Positions 8,279 through 17,581 of a DNA stretch of 64,000 bases are shown here, one piece after another; the stretch's first letter is position 1; every line of letters begins with the position of its first letter. The notes under the pieces are model-generated. The model saw only the letters and a program-made list of their open reading frames with translations. It was not told the origin of the DNA and searched no databases. The position numbers and the translations under genes were made by a program. The DNA is from Rahnella ecdela (lineage in GTDB: Bacteria > Pseudomonadota > Gammaproteobacteria > Enterobacterales > Enterobacteriaceae): assembly GCF_019049625.1 (NCBI RefSeq), contig NZ_JAFMOY010000130.1, positions 62,001 through 126,000 on the forward strand. Direction: 5' to 3'.

Positions 8279-9568
8279 TTAAACGGTGATTTTACGTCGT
8301 ACAAACAGACCGTAACTTAGGGCACCCATGAAGAGCAGAGCCGCGCCGAGTAAAAACACATTCGTAAATTTTCCCGTCATATCGAGGATGATACCGGTCA
8401 TAATCGGTGCGAGTGCGGCACCGAGGAAACCACCGAAATTTTGGATCGCACCGAGGGAGGCCACCTGGTCTTTTGGCGCAATGTCGCTGGCTAATGTCCA
8501 GAGAACACCTTGTGGCATCTGGGAGAAGAAGTATCCCAAGGCAAGAAGGCCAATCGCGACAGGCGTGCTGGAAACAAACGGAATAGGCGCAACAAAACAG
8601 GCTGCCAGCAAGGCTCCCAGCACAATGGGGATTTTTCGTGAGGTGATAGCCGCAAATCCGCGCTTTACTAACGTGTCGGAAATGAGTCCGCCCACCAGGA
8701 CGCCAAGAATACCGGCGAGGAAAGGAATAGAGGCGATCCACCCGGTCGCTTTGAGGCTAAATCCCAGTGAGGTTTCCAGGTAGCTCGGCAGCCAGGTCAG
8801 ATAGACCCAAATCGTGAACATAATGGAGAAGTTCCCAATTACCATGGCCCAGGTCGCCGGGTAGCGGAACAAAGCTCCCCAACTGGATTTCGAATTTTCA
8901 CCTCTTTGTGGGAGCGACGCATGGCCTGCATGCAACAGTGCGTATTCACGCGCATCAGGATCCCGATAAAACTTCCACCACGCGAATAACAGCGGCACGC
9001 CCATTACACCAATGGCGACAAACATCCCCCTCCAGCCTAAGGTGATCAGAAGAATCGTCAAAATGGGGGGCGCTATGGCATTGGCAATCTGCGAACCCGT
9101 GTTAATGATGGCACTGGGCAAACCCCGTTCATTTTCCCCAAACCAGCTGTGGATAATCTTTATGCCTGATGTGAAAAACGGCGATTCGGAAATGCCGAGC
9201 ATCATGCGCAGCCCATAGAAAAAGCTGTAACTGTTTACAAAGGCCGCCAGCACGCTGAAACCCGACCACAAACAGAGCGCGGCTGAGAACATGCGTTTAG
9301 GACCAAATTTATCCACCAGCCAGCCGGCCGGTAAATTTGCCAGCGCGTAAGGCCATAAAAAAGCCGATAAAAGCAGGCCCATTTCTGTTTTAGAGAATCC
9401 AAATTCTGCGGCAATGGTGGTGTTGGCGATGCTCAGGTTGGCGCGATCCAGATAATTTACAATGGCCGCCAGCAATAAAACCAGGATGATGACCCAGCGT
9501 AATCGACTGATGTGCGGGCTCGGGATAGCGCCCGCTGTGGCTTTCACAACGACTGGAGAGGTACTCAT
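8279..9568 (-). CDS. MFS transporter, anion:cation symporter family (sugar-acid-like)
   Basis: A 429-residue, 12-segment major facilitator of the ACS family (GarP, GudP, ExuT, DgoT relatives). The N-terminal signature IVNYLDRANLSIA, the loop GWLVDKFGPKRMF between segments 2 and 3, and GISESPFFTSGIKIIHSWF match that family. An SD (AAGGAGC) precedes the ATG. ACS members usually import hexonates, hexuronates or related acids with protons. It follows the aldolase gene on the same strand after a 296-bp gap and ends at a strong terminator. The adjacent aldolase and kinase suggest a sugar-acid or deoxy-ketoacid route, but the substrate is not determinable. Confidence 0.88.
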   Translation of the reverse strand: MSTSPVVVKATAGAIPSPHISRLRWVIILVLLLAAIVNYLDRANLSIANTTIAAEFGFSKTEMGLLLSAFLWPYALANLPAGWLVDKFGPKRMFSAALCLWSGFSVLAAFVNSYSFFYGLRMMLGISESPFFTSGIKIIHSWFGENERGLPSAIINTGSQIANAIAPPILTILLITLGWRGMFVAIGVMGVPLLFAWWKFYRDPDAREYALLHAGHASLPQRGENSKSSWGALFRYPATWAMVIGNFSIMFTIWVYLTWLPSYLETSLGFSLKATGWIASIPFLAGILGVLVGGLISDTLVKRGFAAITSRKIPIVLGALLAACFVAPIPFVSSTPVAIGLLALGYFFSQMPQGVLWTLASDIAPKDQVASLGAIQNFGGFLGAALAPIMTGIILDMTGKFTNVFLLGAALLFMGALSYGLFVRRKITV

Positions 9569-9864
9569 AAAGAAGCTCCTTGCTCAAACTGACGGTAATA
9601 GGGTTTGATGGCCGCTTTGCGTCACCGCGATATGATCGCGTTCTTGAAATCAGCGCGATGCCTGTTCGGCGTAAACACGATGTTCAAAGAGTGAGTGGGA
9701 GACATTTCACCCCCACAGAAACCGCTCACTCAGGGAATGCAGGGCACACGTTTCCCTCGCCGGAGTGAAGCGATCTAAATAATCATCGTTATTGCGTATA
9801 TCGTTAGCGAGTGGACATAGGAAGGCACGTCATGGGGCAGTGTCCGCCACCCCATTTCAGTGAA
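9569..9864. other. Intergenic gap in the sugar-acid module
   Basis: Contains the leader of the MFS gene on the minus strand. A GAGTGAG/CTCACTC pair and an ATGGGG/CCCCAT hairpin are present, the latter just past the aldolase stop, possibly a weak attenuator. A plus-strand frame starting at 9811 is antisense to the aldolase and is not a gene. Confidence 0.35.
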
Positions 9865-10788
9865 TTACTCTACGATCCTTTTGCCCCAAAGCTCGCTGCC
9901 CTGGTGGATTTGCGCCAAAAGCACACTGAGTCCCCAGAATTTTTCCAGGACGTCATCTTTATTCGCTCGGCAGAATTCGCTCTTAAAAGTGCCAAGATGC
10001 TGATGATAGATTTTTGCGTTTTTCGGGTATCCCAGCGTTTCAGTGACGGCGCTGAGGGACAGAAACAGCGACAATTCCTGTGCTTTCTCGGGCTGGCCGG
10101 CTCCGTGGCGGTAAAGCCAGCAGTAAAGCTCGGGATGAAAATTGGTGAATACACCACTGAACCCTTTTGCCCCGGCTAACATTGCTGGCCACGCAATCGC
10201 GGCATTGGCATTGATCACGTTAAGGGGGGAGTTTGCTGCGATCGCGACGCGACGCGATACTGTGGCCAAGTCACAACTGACGTCTTTGAGCACCACAAAA
10301 CGCCCGCTCTGAGCGCAAACACGGAATTCTTCATCGGTCAGCAAACGACGATAGGGGGCGGGACATTCATATAATCCGAGAGGGAGGTCCGAGGGTAATG
10401 TCTCAAGTAGGGTATTGAGGGTGGAATAAAAAACCTCACTGCCTTGGTTTTTTGGATCCAAATGATTCGTCACCAACACCAACGCATCAATGCCCGTTTG
10501 CGACATGGCTAAGAGTTCTTCTTTTTGGCACGCCAGATCATCACTAATGTGGCCTGATGCGATCACCGGGATGCGACCTGCAACCTCTTTGACGACAAAT
10601 TCAGCCACGGCAACGCGCTCATCCAACGTCAGAAATTGCATTTCACTTGACTGGCACACCGCAAACAGCGCATCGACACCTTTCGCCAGATACCAGTTAA
10701 TTAAGTGGGTCAGTCCGGGATAATCAATCTGATTGTCTGGCGTGAAAGGGGTTAACATCACAGGCACAATGCCTTCTATCGGTTTCAT
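9865..10788 (-). CDS. DapA/NanA-family (class I) aldolase or dehydratase
   Basis: A 307-residue TIM-barrel enzyme of the dihydrodipicolinate synthase/N-acetylneuraminate lyase family. It opens with GIVPVMLTPFTPDNQIDYPG, has the conserved LGLYECPAP (barrel Tyr) and the Schiff-base Lys in FVVLKDVSCD near residue 175. The GTE/GTT motif of true DapA is replaced by CQSSEMQFLT, so lysine biosynthesis is unlikely; cleavage or formation of a 2-keto-3-deoxy sugar acid is a better guess. It lies 39 bases downstream of the regulator-kinase fusion on the same strand, with a GGAGAGGAGAATAA ribosome binding site. Confidence 0.85.
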   Translation of the reverse strand: MKPIEGIVPVMLTPFTPDNQIDYPGLTHLINWYLAKGVDALFAVCQSSEMQFLTLDERVAVAEFVVKEVAGRIPVIASGHISDDLACQKEELLAMSQTGIDALVLVTNHLDPKNQGSEVFYSTLNTLLETLPSDLPLGLYECPAPYRRLLTDEEFRVCAQSGRFVVLKDVSCDLATVSRRVAIAANSPLNVINANAAIAWPAMLAGAKGFSGVFTNFHPELYCWLYRHGAGQPEKAQELSLFLSLSAVTETLGYPKNAKIYHQHLGTFKSEFCRANKDDVLEKFWGLSVLLAQIHQGSELWGKRIVE

Positions 10789-10827
10789 TTATTCTCCTCT
10801 CCCCGGCTCTGGCCGCGGTAGTAAATG

Positions 10828-12045
10828 TTAGATTCTTCGCTGAGCCAGACGCGTCAGGACCTGCTCACGATCGGGCATATTGGATGCGCCTTCGCGTTCA
10901 ACCGCCAATGAGGCAAAGGCTGAGGCGTATGTCGCGGCTTGAGCGATGCTTTGCCCATCGGCAAGCGCCGCGGCTAACGCACCATTAAACGCATCCCCGG
11001 CGCCGGTGGTATCGACGCTGAGCGCCGGGAAAGCCGAAATATGCTGAAACTGGCGTTGGTCATAAAGTAATGCACCCTGGGATCCCATGGTGATGATCAC
11101 GCATTGGGCACCGAGCTGAACAATGGCCAGCGCAGCGTCTTTCGCGCTGGCCAGGTCTGTGATTTCAATCCCTGAAAGTAACGAGGCTTCGGTTTCGTTG
11201 GGGGTAAGGATGTCGATAAAGTTCATACAAGACAGTACGTCGCGGGAAAATGGCGCAGGGTTCATGATCACCCGAACGCCCAACGTTTGCGCAAGCTTGA
11301 GGACGTTCAGCGTAGCGGAAATGTTGTTTTCTAGCTGTACCAGCAGCACGTCAGATTGCGCCAGTTCCGGCGTAAGCTCCGCAATCTCCGCGTCGGTAAT
11401 CGTTTTGTTTGCCCCCGAGTAAATCGCAATCATGTTTTCACCATCTTCCTGGGAGACATAAATGATGGCGCTGCCGGTCGGCTCTTCGTCTGTCTGATAC
11501 AGTTTGAACGAATGAATGTCTGAGGCTGATAAGTGATCAAAGGCAAACTGACTGAACTGATCCGTGCCGACTTTCGACACAAAGTGGACGATGGCCCCTG
11601 CGTGGCTGGCCGCCATCGCCTGATTTGCCCCTTTCCCGCCCGGCCCCAACGTACTTCCTAGGGCCATCAGCGATTCACCTCCCTTTGGAAAACGTGCCAC
11701 TTTAGCGACGATATCCACATTAAAAGATCCGAGAATACAAACCTTACCTGCCATTTTCTCTCCCTTATATCGAGTCGGACGCTGCGTACGCGGGTTTTTC
11801 ATCCGTTGCAGAAGCACGTCGAAACTCTCACTCATTTCACTGATTAATGGTGCTTGCATATTGCGGCGCACAATCAGGGCGCCACCATGACATCGCTGCA
11901 CCAGACCTTGTTGCGCGAGGGCGTTGAGATCTGAGCGGACAGTCTCTTTGGTGACATCGAGGGTGTGTGCCAGCCAGTTGACAGTGATGCTTTCATGTTG
12001 ATTCAACCAGGCGAGGATCTGCTGTCGTCTTTCTTGTAAAAACAT
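10828..12045 (-). CDS. DeoR-type HTH fused to a ribokinase-family sugar kinase
   Basis: A 405-residue fusion. Residues 1-60 form a DeoR N-terminal winged helix (QERRQQILAWL, VTKETVRSDLNALAQQGLV, CHGGALI). After a linker of about 35 residues, residues 98-405 are a complete PfkB/ribokinase kinase: GSFNVDIVAKVARFPKGGE, GPGGKGANQAMAA, and the catalytic-base anion-hole motif DTTGAGDAFNGALA. The usual DeoR sugar-phosphate sensor domain is absent, replaced by the kinase. Internal ATG at 11752-11754 (MAGKVCILG) is preceded by AAGGGAGAG, so a free 308-residue kinase might also be made. First gene of the aldolase/MFS module. Confidence 0.9.
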   Translation of the reverse strand: MFLQERRQQILAWLNQHESITVNWLAHTLDVTKETVRSDLNALAQQGLVQRCHGGALIVRRNMQAPLISEMSESFDVLLQRMKNPRTQRPTRYKGEKMAGKVCILGSFNVDIVAKVARFPKGGESLMALGSTLGPGGKGANQAMAASHAGAIVHFVSKVGTDQFSQFAFDHLSASDIHSFKLYQTDEEPTGSAIIYVSQEDGENMIAIYSGANKTITDAEIAELTPELAQSDVLLVQLENNISATLNVLKLAQTLGVRVIMNPAPFSRDVLSCMNFIDILTPNETEASLLSGIEITDLASAKDAALAIVQLGAQCVIITMGSQGALLYDQRQFQHISAFPALSVDTTGAGDAFNGALAAALADGQSIAQAATYASAFASLAVEREGASNMPDREQVLTRLAQRRI

Positions 12046-12582
12046 TGAAACCTCCTGAACGGCGAAATAAGAATAAGCGCGCGATGGCTTTTAAGAATGT
12101 GACTGAAATCTATTCGCTTCGGTCAAAACAAAAACAAACAAAAAACGACGGACCTCGGGAGACGTCTGTTTCAGGTGATAAGAATGTCCTCGGGATGAAC
12201 AAATGAAGGGATGGAGGGAGTATGTTGAAGGTTAAGCTACCGTGACCATGGCCTTGAATCTAACAGGGAGAAAATTACCGAACGACTATATCAATCCATT
12301 TACAAATGCGACTTCAGACATTTCGCAGGGCGGAACAATAAGGCCAGGAGGCAAGAAATAGTCAACACGATCAGAACTTCCTCTGACCTTAATATGTACG
12401 GATACGATATTATATATTTTGTGGCTCGCGATAAACATATAGCTTTTCGCTATACGTTTATCGGATTGGTATTGCTTTCGTCTGATCCCAGATAGAACAA
12501 TCGAACCTTCTTACTCGAGGTATAGCTTTACTGCCAATGTTCACTGGGTGTGGCCGAAATAACCTGCTTTAAAAGTGAGGCT
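12046..12582. other. Upstream region of the regulator-kinase gene
   Basis: No gene seen. An A-rich run with repeated ACAAA units at 12124-12146 lies about 80 bases upstream of the fusion gene and could be a DeoR-type operator. The rest (12200-12580) is unremarkable and downstream of the histidine-phosphatase gene. Confidence 0.35.
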
Positions 12583-13371
12583 CTATTGCCTGTCATTTTT
12601 AATGACTTTCATTCCATCATTAACAAAATGCATATCACCGATATTCTTGACGTTATACTGACCATCACGATACTCAATTTTTACGACTGCGGCATTCCCC
12701 ATGCCTTTATTTTTTAAAGGGCTGTCTGTCATGTCTGAAATCATAATACCGATTGACATACCCGATGAAACAGCAAGGATATTTCTGTCATGATGAACCA
12801 GCGCATTTGCTACCATGTAATGCAGGGCTCTTTGCATCCGATTTCTTACCTGAAGTGCCGTCTCCGCATCTTGTTTCTCATCGGCCTTATGAATCGCGTC
12901 GGCCAGTTGGGTAAGTGGCATTTTCCCTTGTTGGCGAAGCAAGGTCATTTCATCATGGGTATGGAATCCTAACGCCTGACCTGCTGCGCTATTCATTGTT
13001 TCATTAGATAATCCTTCAAAGCCGCCAAAAAATACTTCGCGGAGATCCTCTAATTCGGTGGGCATCTGCTTACTGTGGTGCGCCTGCATAATTAACGCCA
13101 GTGTTTCACGCTGCCTCCCGAGATCGCTTGAGTAATACTGAGTAAAATCGATGGCTCGGGACCCCACGCCGAATGCGCGTGCCACCTCTGTGCCTTCAGT
13201 TGTGAGGGGAGTATCAGACCATCCCTGTACGCGATCATATTGATTAAATATCGTCTGTCCATGTCGCACAAAATAGACATCCACCTCACCTTTCTGATTG
13301 TCGTGGATTTGTGCCAAAGCACTGCCTGAAATGAGGAGTAGGGAGGTTAACACTGCGTGTAATTTTCTCAT
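12583..13371 (-). CDS. Exported histidine-phosphatase-like protein lacking the second catalytic His
   Basis: A 262-residue protein with a Sec signal peptide (residues 1-20, cleaved after SGSALA). It carries the phosphohistidine motif FVRHGQT at 35-40, the second Arg in GRQRET (about 86-88) and the acid in LREVFFGGFEG (about 110-120), as in secreted phosphoglycerate-mutase-like phosphatases. The C-terminal VSHG motif reads ILAVSSGMSIG: Ser 203 stands where the second catalytic His should be. The codon is TCA on the minus strand. Either activity is reduced or altered, or this is a binding protein. A monocistronic gene with no evident partner. Length is normal for the exported subfamily. Confidence 0.82.
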   Translation of the reverse strand: MRKLHAVLTSLLLISGSALAQIHDNQKGEVDVYFVRHGQTIFNQYDRVQGWSDTPLTTEGTEVARAFGVGSRAIDFTQYYSSDLGRQRETLALIMQAHHSKQMPTELEDLREVFFGGFEGLSNETMNSAAGQALGFHTHDEMTLLRQQGKMPLTQLADAIHKADEKQDAETALQVRNRMQRALHYMVANALVHHDRNILAVSSGMSIGIMISDMTDSPLKNKGMGNAAVVKIEYRDGQYNVKNIGDMHFVNDGMKVIKNDRQ

Positions 13372-14241
13372 GTCGTCTTACTTCCTTGTGAAAAAATGAA
13401 ATATAGGCCGGTTTTACATTTAAATAATATGAGGTGGTTCACATAATAGATAATGTTACATTATGAAATGTTCTCACGCGCATAGTTTAATTTTCCTGGC
13501 GTTAAGCGTGAAAATTTGGCGCAGCCTTTCGCTCCGTCAGATAATTTTAGAAGGTTTGACCTCAATCACTGCCAGGTTATTTATGATGTCTGGTTATGTA
13601 GATATTCTCATTCTATTGCCTCGTCGTTACAGTGATAGAAGACTTGTGTCTAAAAAATGTTATCGCTGAAAAAAAACAACTAATAATAACCTCGGATAGG
13701 AATTTTCGCTAACCACGCTTTGAATCCACAGATTATTCTGTATTCCTCTTTCTGTGACTATTACAAATATATCGCCGTTATGAATAACCCGGGGATATAG
13801 CACGACGAGTTAAAATTGTGCTGCGTACAGATATCACCCTCGGGTGAGCATCACTCCCGATGAGGGCGTCGCACGCTATTGTTGACCCATTACAAGTCGC
13901 ATGAAGATAGTTAATTTAAGCATTTGATGTAAATCAAGACGTATCATTTTTCCGCGTTTTTCACCGATAGAGATGGCTACATATGATAGTTAATATCAAT
14001 TAGATATCTATTATTGATAGCTATTTATGATCATCATATCGTGTGGGAAGCCTCTTTTCTGGACATACCGGTTTCGCGTATTACAGCCCTGAAAAGACAG
14101 CCTGACACACTATTTAATGCGTTTGGGGCTTGCGGGGCTTCTCGATATTTAAAATGTGGCGTTTACGCCATCTGAACTTGAGGTGAGATCTGGATAGGTT
14201 GGCAAACTCCCTACCGGTCGAGACGAATAAGGACAGAGCAG
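13372..14241. other. Long AT-rich control region before the fimbrial cluster
   Basis: 870 bases without a credible gene. It contains an FNR-like box (13924-13937), an inverted repeat CACCC-TC-GGGTG near 13837, and a very AT-rich section at 13980-14040, the kind of DNA often bound by H-NS in front of enterobacterial fimbrial operons. No fimbrial regulator of the PapB/AfaA type is present, though such genes often sit here. Confidence 0.4.
13924..13937. promoter_or_regulatory. FNR-like box
   Basis: TTGATGTAAATCAA matches the FNR consensus TTGATNNNNATCAA at every defined position. It lies about 305 bases upstream of the fimbrial chaperone start and about 550 from the divergent phosphatase-like gene. 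The motif is exact; whether it works as a site is inference because no matching promoter could be placed. Confidence 0.55.
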
Positions 14242-14994
14242 ATGACATGGCGAGTGTTGACCGCAGGAGCGGTCCTGTTAGCGACCTTTGCACAAGCTAG
14301 CGAAGTGACGTTAGAGCAGGAGTTACAAACCTTTTCAGTGGAGACCGGCGCAACGCGTGTGATTTATACCCCGGGATCTGCTGGCGCCACTCTGACAGTG
14401 ATTAACCCCCAGTCTTATCCCATGCTAGTGCAATCAGCGGTATGGCAGGCGGACAAAAAAACCAAGGCACCCTTTATCGTTACACCGCCCTTGTTTCGTC
14501 TTGACGGTCACCAACAGAACCGCCTGAAGGTGGTGAGTATTGGAGATCTCAGGCCGTCAGATAAGGAGTCGCTGAACTGGCTGTGTCTTACCGGCATTCC
14601 CCCTGAACCCAACGCCGTTTGGGCACAAGATGACAAGGTCATCAAGGCCGCCCCCGCAAAGCAGGCCACGCTGTTAACGCAACTTCGGGTTACCTCCTGT
14701 CTAAAATTGCTGGTCCGCCCAGCGTCTTTAAAAGGTGACCCCGTCGATAAGGCGATGTCCCTGACATGGCATCGGTCCGGCACCACGTTGACGGTCAATA
14801 ACCCAACCCCTTTCTTTATGAACTTAAAATCTGTCCGGCTAGGGACAACATCGATCGGCGCGCCTGGGTATGTGCCGCCGATGGGCCATCTCGGACTAAA
14901 GCTCCCCGAACATCCGACCGAGGGCCCGGTGCGTTGGACGCTGGTGACTGATTATGGAGGAGAAAGCCGTGAGTTTTCTGCCGCCTTACAATAA
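14242..14994 (+). CDS. Fimbrial periplasmic chaperone, FGL (Caf1M/AfaB/SafB-like) type
   Basis: A 250-residue PapD-like chaperone with a signal peptide (cleaved near residue 19, FAQAS). Motifs are ATRVIYTPGSAGATLTVIN on the first strands, PFIVTPPLFRLDGHQQNRL with the conserved Pro-Pro, and LCLTGIPPEP for the usual YWLCxxxIPP. Cysteines in LNWLCLTG and VTSCLKLL form the disulfide typical of FGL chaperones. The F1-G1 loop between them is long, another FGL mark. AAGGA sits 8 bases upstream of the ATG. It delivers subunits to the usher encoded next. Confidence 0.9.
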   Translation: MTWRVLTAGAVLLATFAQASEVTLEQELQTFSVETGATRVIYTPGSAGATLTVINPQSYPMLVQSAVWQADKKTKAPFIVTPPLFRLDGHQQNRLKVVSIGDLRPSDKESLNWLCLTGIPPEPNAVWAQDDKVIKAAPAKQATLLTQLRVTSCLKLLVRPASLKGDPVDKAMSLTWHRSGTTLTVNNPTPFFMNLKSVRLGTTSIGAPGYVPPMGHLGLKLPEHPTEGPVRWTLVTDYGGESREFSAALQ

Positions 14995-15046
14995 TTCACT
15001 TTTCCCCCTAAAGGCTCCACAGACTGACACACATTAAGGATAAGCG

Positions 15047-17581
15047 GTGGGACGCAAATATCACATGTTATCCCTCAGTCTTCTGGCGATAGTGAGTGTT
15101 CCTCAGGGGCGAGCAGGATTATATCGGTTCAACCCTTCACTGGTAGACAGTAAGGAGCAGCAAACCGATCTTTCTCTGTTTGAACAGGGTGGGCAACTGC
15201 CAGGGACATACACCGTAGATATCTAGCTCAACGGCGATCGGGTGGACAATCGGGATGTCATGTTTACCCAAGTGCTTACACCAGCGGGTCATTCTCAATT
15301 GAAGCCCTGCCTGAGCAGGGCGCAACTTTCCGCCTATGGCGTCAAGGTCGAAGGTTTCCCGTCAGGTGAGCGAGAAGGGGGGCACTGCTTCCTTCTCGAT
15401 GCTATCCCCGGAGCCCGAGCGGAGCTGAACTTCAATACGCAGACATTGCAACTGAGTATTCCTCAGGTTTACCTCCGGCCGGTGCTGTCGGGGATAGCTC
15501 CGGAGGCCCTTTGGAACGACGGCGTGCCCGCTTTGCTGCTTAATTACCAGGCCAGCACGACCCGACTAGAGTCCCGGGGAGTGGCCGGAGAGGTAGAAGA
15601 AGATCATTACTTACAGCTGTCCCCTGGCGCCAACTTCGGTCCATGGCGGCTGAGAAACACCACAACATGGCAGCGCACCGGCGTCCAGCCGGGACGCTGG
15701 CAAACCATCAGCACGTATGCAGAACGGGGACTTAATGGTATTCGCAGCCGCCTGACGTTCGGAGACCGTTACACGGCAGCGGATATCTTTGACAGCGTGC
15801 CGTTTCGTGGCGTGATGCTCGCGTCGGATGACAACATGGTGCCCTCGAGCCAGTACATGTATGCCCCGGTGGTCCGTGGAGTGGCCCGGACACAAGCCCG
15901 CGTGGAAGTTAAGCAGAACGGTTACACCATCTATAACCGGGTGGTCGCCCCAGGTCCCTTTGCGCTGACCGATCTCAGTCCGACCGGTTCCGGAGGTGAC
16001 CTGCAAGTGACGGTGTGGGAGACGGACGGGCGACCACAGGTGTTTATTGTGCCGTTTCAAACCCCGGCAATCGCGGTGAAAGCCGGTTACCTGCGCTATG
16101 GGCTGATGGCCGGGCAGTACCGGTCGTCCGATCGCAGTGTGAATGACGCCCAGGTGATGCAAGCCACCGTGATGTACGGCCTGCCCTGGGATCTCACGGC
16201 TTACGGTGGCGCACAGGCTGCGGAGCACTTTCAGTCTGCCTCTCTGGGAATGGGTGTGGCGTTTGGCGACTGGGGAGCGGTATCGGTCGACGTGACGGAA
16301 AGTCAGGGGCAGCGCTGGCAGCAGCAAAATGAACGGGGGCGCTCAGTAAGGATGAGCTATAGCAAGCAATTAGTAACAACCGATACCACGATGACGCTGG
16401 CGGACTATCGATACGACCAGGACGGATACAACACCCTGTCGGACGTCCTGGACACCTGGCGGGATGACAATCAGCAGGGCTGGGAATCGAATAATACCCG
16501 GCGAAAAAGTCGAACCGGATTGACAGTGAGTCAGGGGCTGGGGCGCTGGGGGTATCTCAATTTTAGCGGGTACAGAGAAAGCTATCGTAAACGTTCAGGA
16601 TCCGACACCACGGTGAATGCGGGTTATTCCGTACCCATCGGGGATATGACACTTTCCCTGAACTGGTCGCAGAGCCGCTATGTTCACTCATTAAAGGAGG
16701 GCAAAACCGACCGCGTCACCAGCCTGTGGTTGAGTGTACCGCTGCGTCGCTGGATGGGCGGTGACACCGCGGTCTCTTACCGCTTGACTCATCCGTCTTC
16801 AGGTTCTGATACCCATTCAGTCGATCTCAGCGGGAATGTGCTGGACCGCCAGCTTCACTGGGACGTCAGCCAGCAGTACCGGCCGGATACCACAGGTGAT
16901 CGGGATAACGGGGCAATCAACCTCGCCTGGAGTGGAGCCTACGGGCAGCTTTCAGGTAACTACAGCTACGGGAGCAGTTACCGCCAGATGGGGGCCGAGC
17001 TCGATGGCGGTATGGTTATCCACCGTCACGGGCTGACGCTCAGTCAGCCGCTGGGTGACACGGTCGCCCTTGTTGAAGCACCGGGTGCGGCAGGTGTGGG
17101 TGTCGGCGGATTCCCCGGCGTACGAACAGATTTTCGGGGTTACACCACGCAGGCATACCTGATGCCTTATCAGGAAAATACGGTCAGCGTGAACCCCCTG
17201 ACGCTGCAATTGGGCGTGGATATCACCACCACGGATGTGAAGGTGGTGCCCACTGCCGGGGCCGTCATACCCGCCCGCTTTGCTACGCGACGCGGAGCGC
17301 GGGCATTGATTACCCTGAAACAGACGGATGGACGCCCGATACCCTTTGGCGCACTGGCTTCCCTTCAGGGAGAGGCTGGCGGAAGCGGCGTGGTGGGTAA
17401 CGCAGGAGAGGCCTATCTGACGGGCTTATCGGGGCAGGGGGAACTCAACGTGAGATGGACGGGACACGCCTGCCACGCGCCACTCCGTTTGCCGGCGCAG
17501 GTCGGTCCAGGCGGGGTCTATCGTATGACGGCGGTCTGCAGAGAAGGAACAGGCAATGAAACGGTTTCGTACCACCAGTAG
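15047..17581 (+). pseudogene. Fimbrial outer-membrane usher interrupted by an in-frame amber codon
   Basis: An 844-codon usher frame starts at GTG 15047, with AAGGA 6 bases upstream and a signal-like start (MLSLSLLAIVSVPQGRAG). Codon 60 is TAG (15224-15226) in QLPGTYTVDI-stop-LNGDRVDN; ushers normally have Tyr there (VDIYVNG), one base away from TAG. Everything after is intact: N-terminal chaperone-binding domain, beta-barrel, the plug region, and C-terminal domains ending near CHAPLRLPAQVG. ATG 15260 and other internal starts would lack the signal peptide. So the fimbria is probably not exported unless the stop is suppressed. The 3' end overlaps the AfaD-like gene by 26 bases. Confidence 0.85.

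Noticed and set aside
9811-10179. Plus-strand frame of 122 codons
   Set aside because: It is antisense to the well-supported DapA/NanA-family gene.
12124-12146. ACAAA repeats considered as a CRISPR-like or tandem repeat array
   Set aside because: The units are too short and irregular; at most an operator or A-rich tract.
13463-13669. 68-codon frame in the fimbrial leader
   Set aside because: No ribosome binding site or family similarity; the AT-rich region produces chance frames.
15611-16327. Minus-strand frame of 238 codons
   Set aside because: Antisense to the usher, with low-complexity His/Arg-rich translation typical of a shadow frame.
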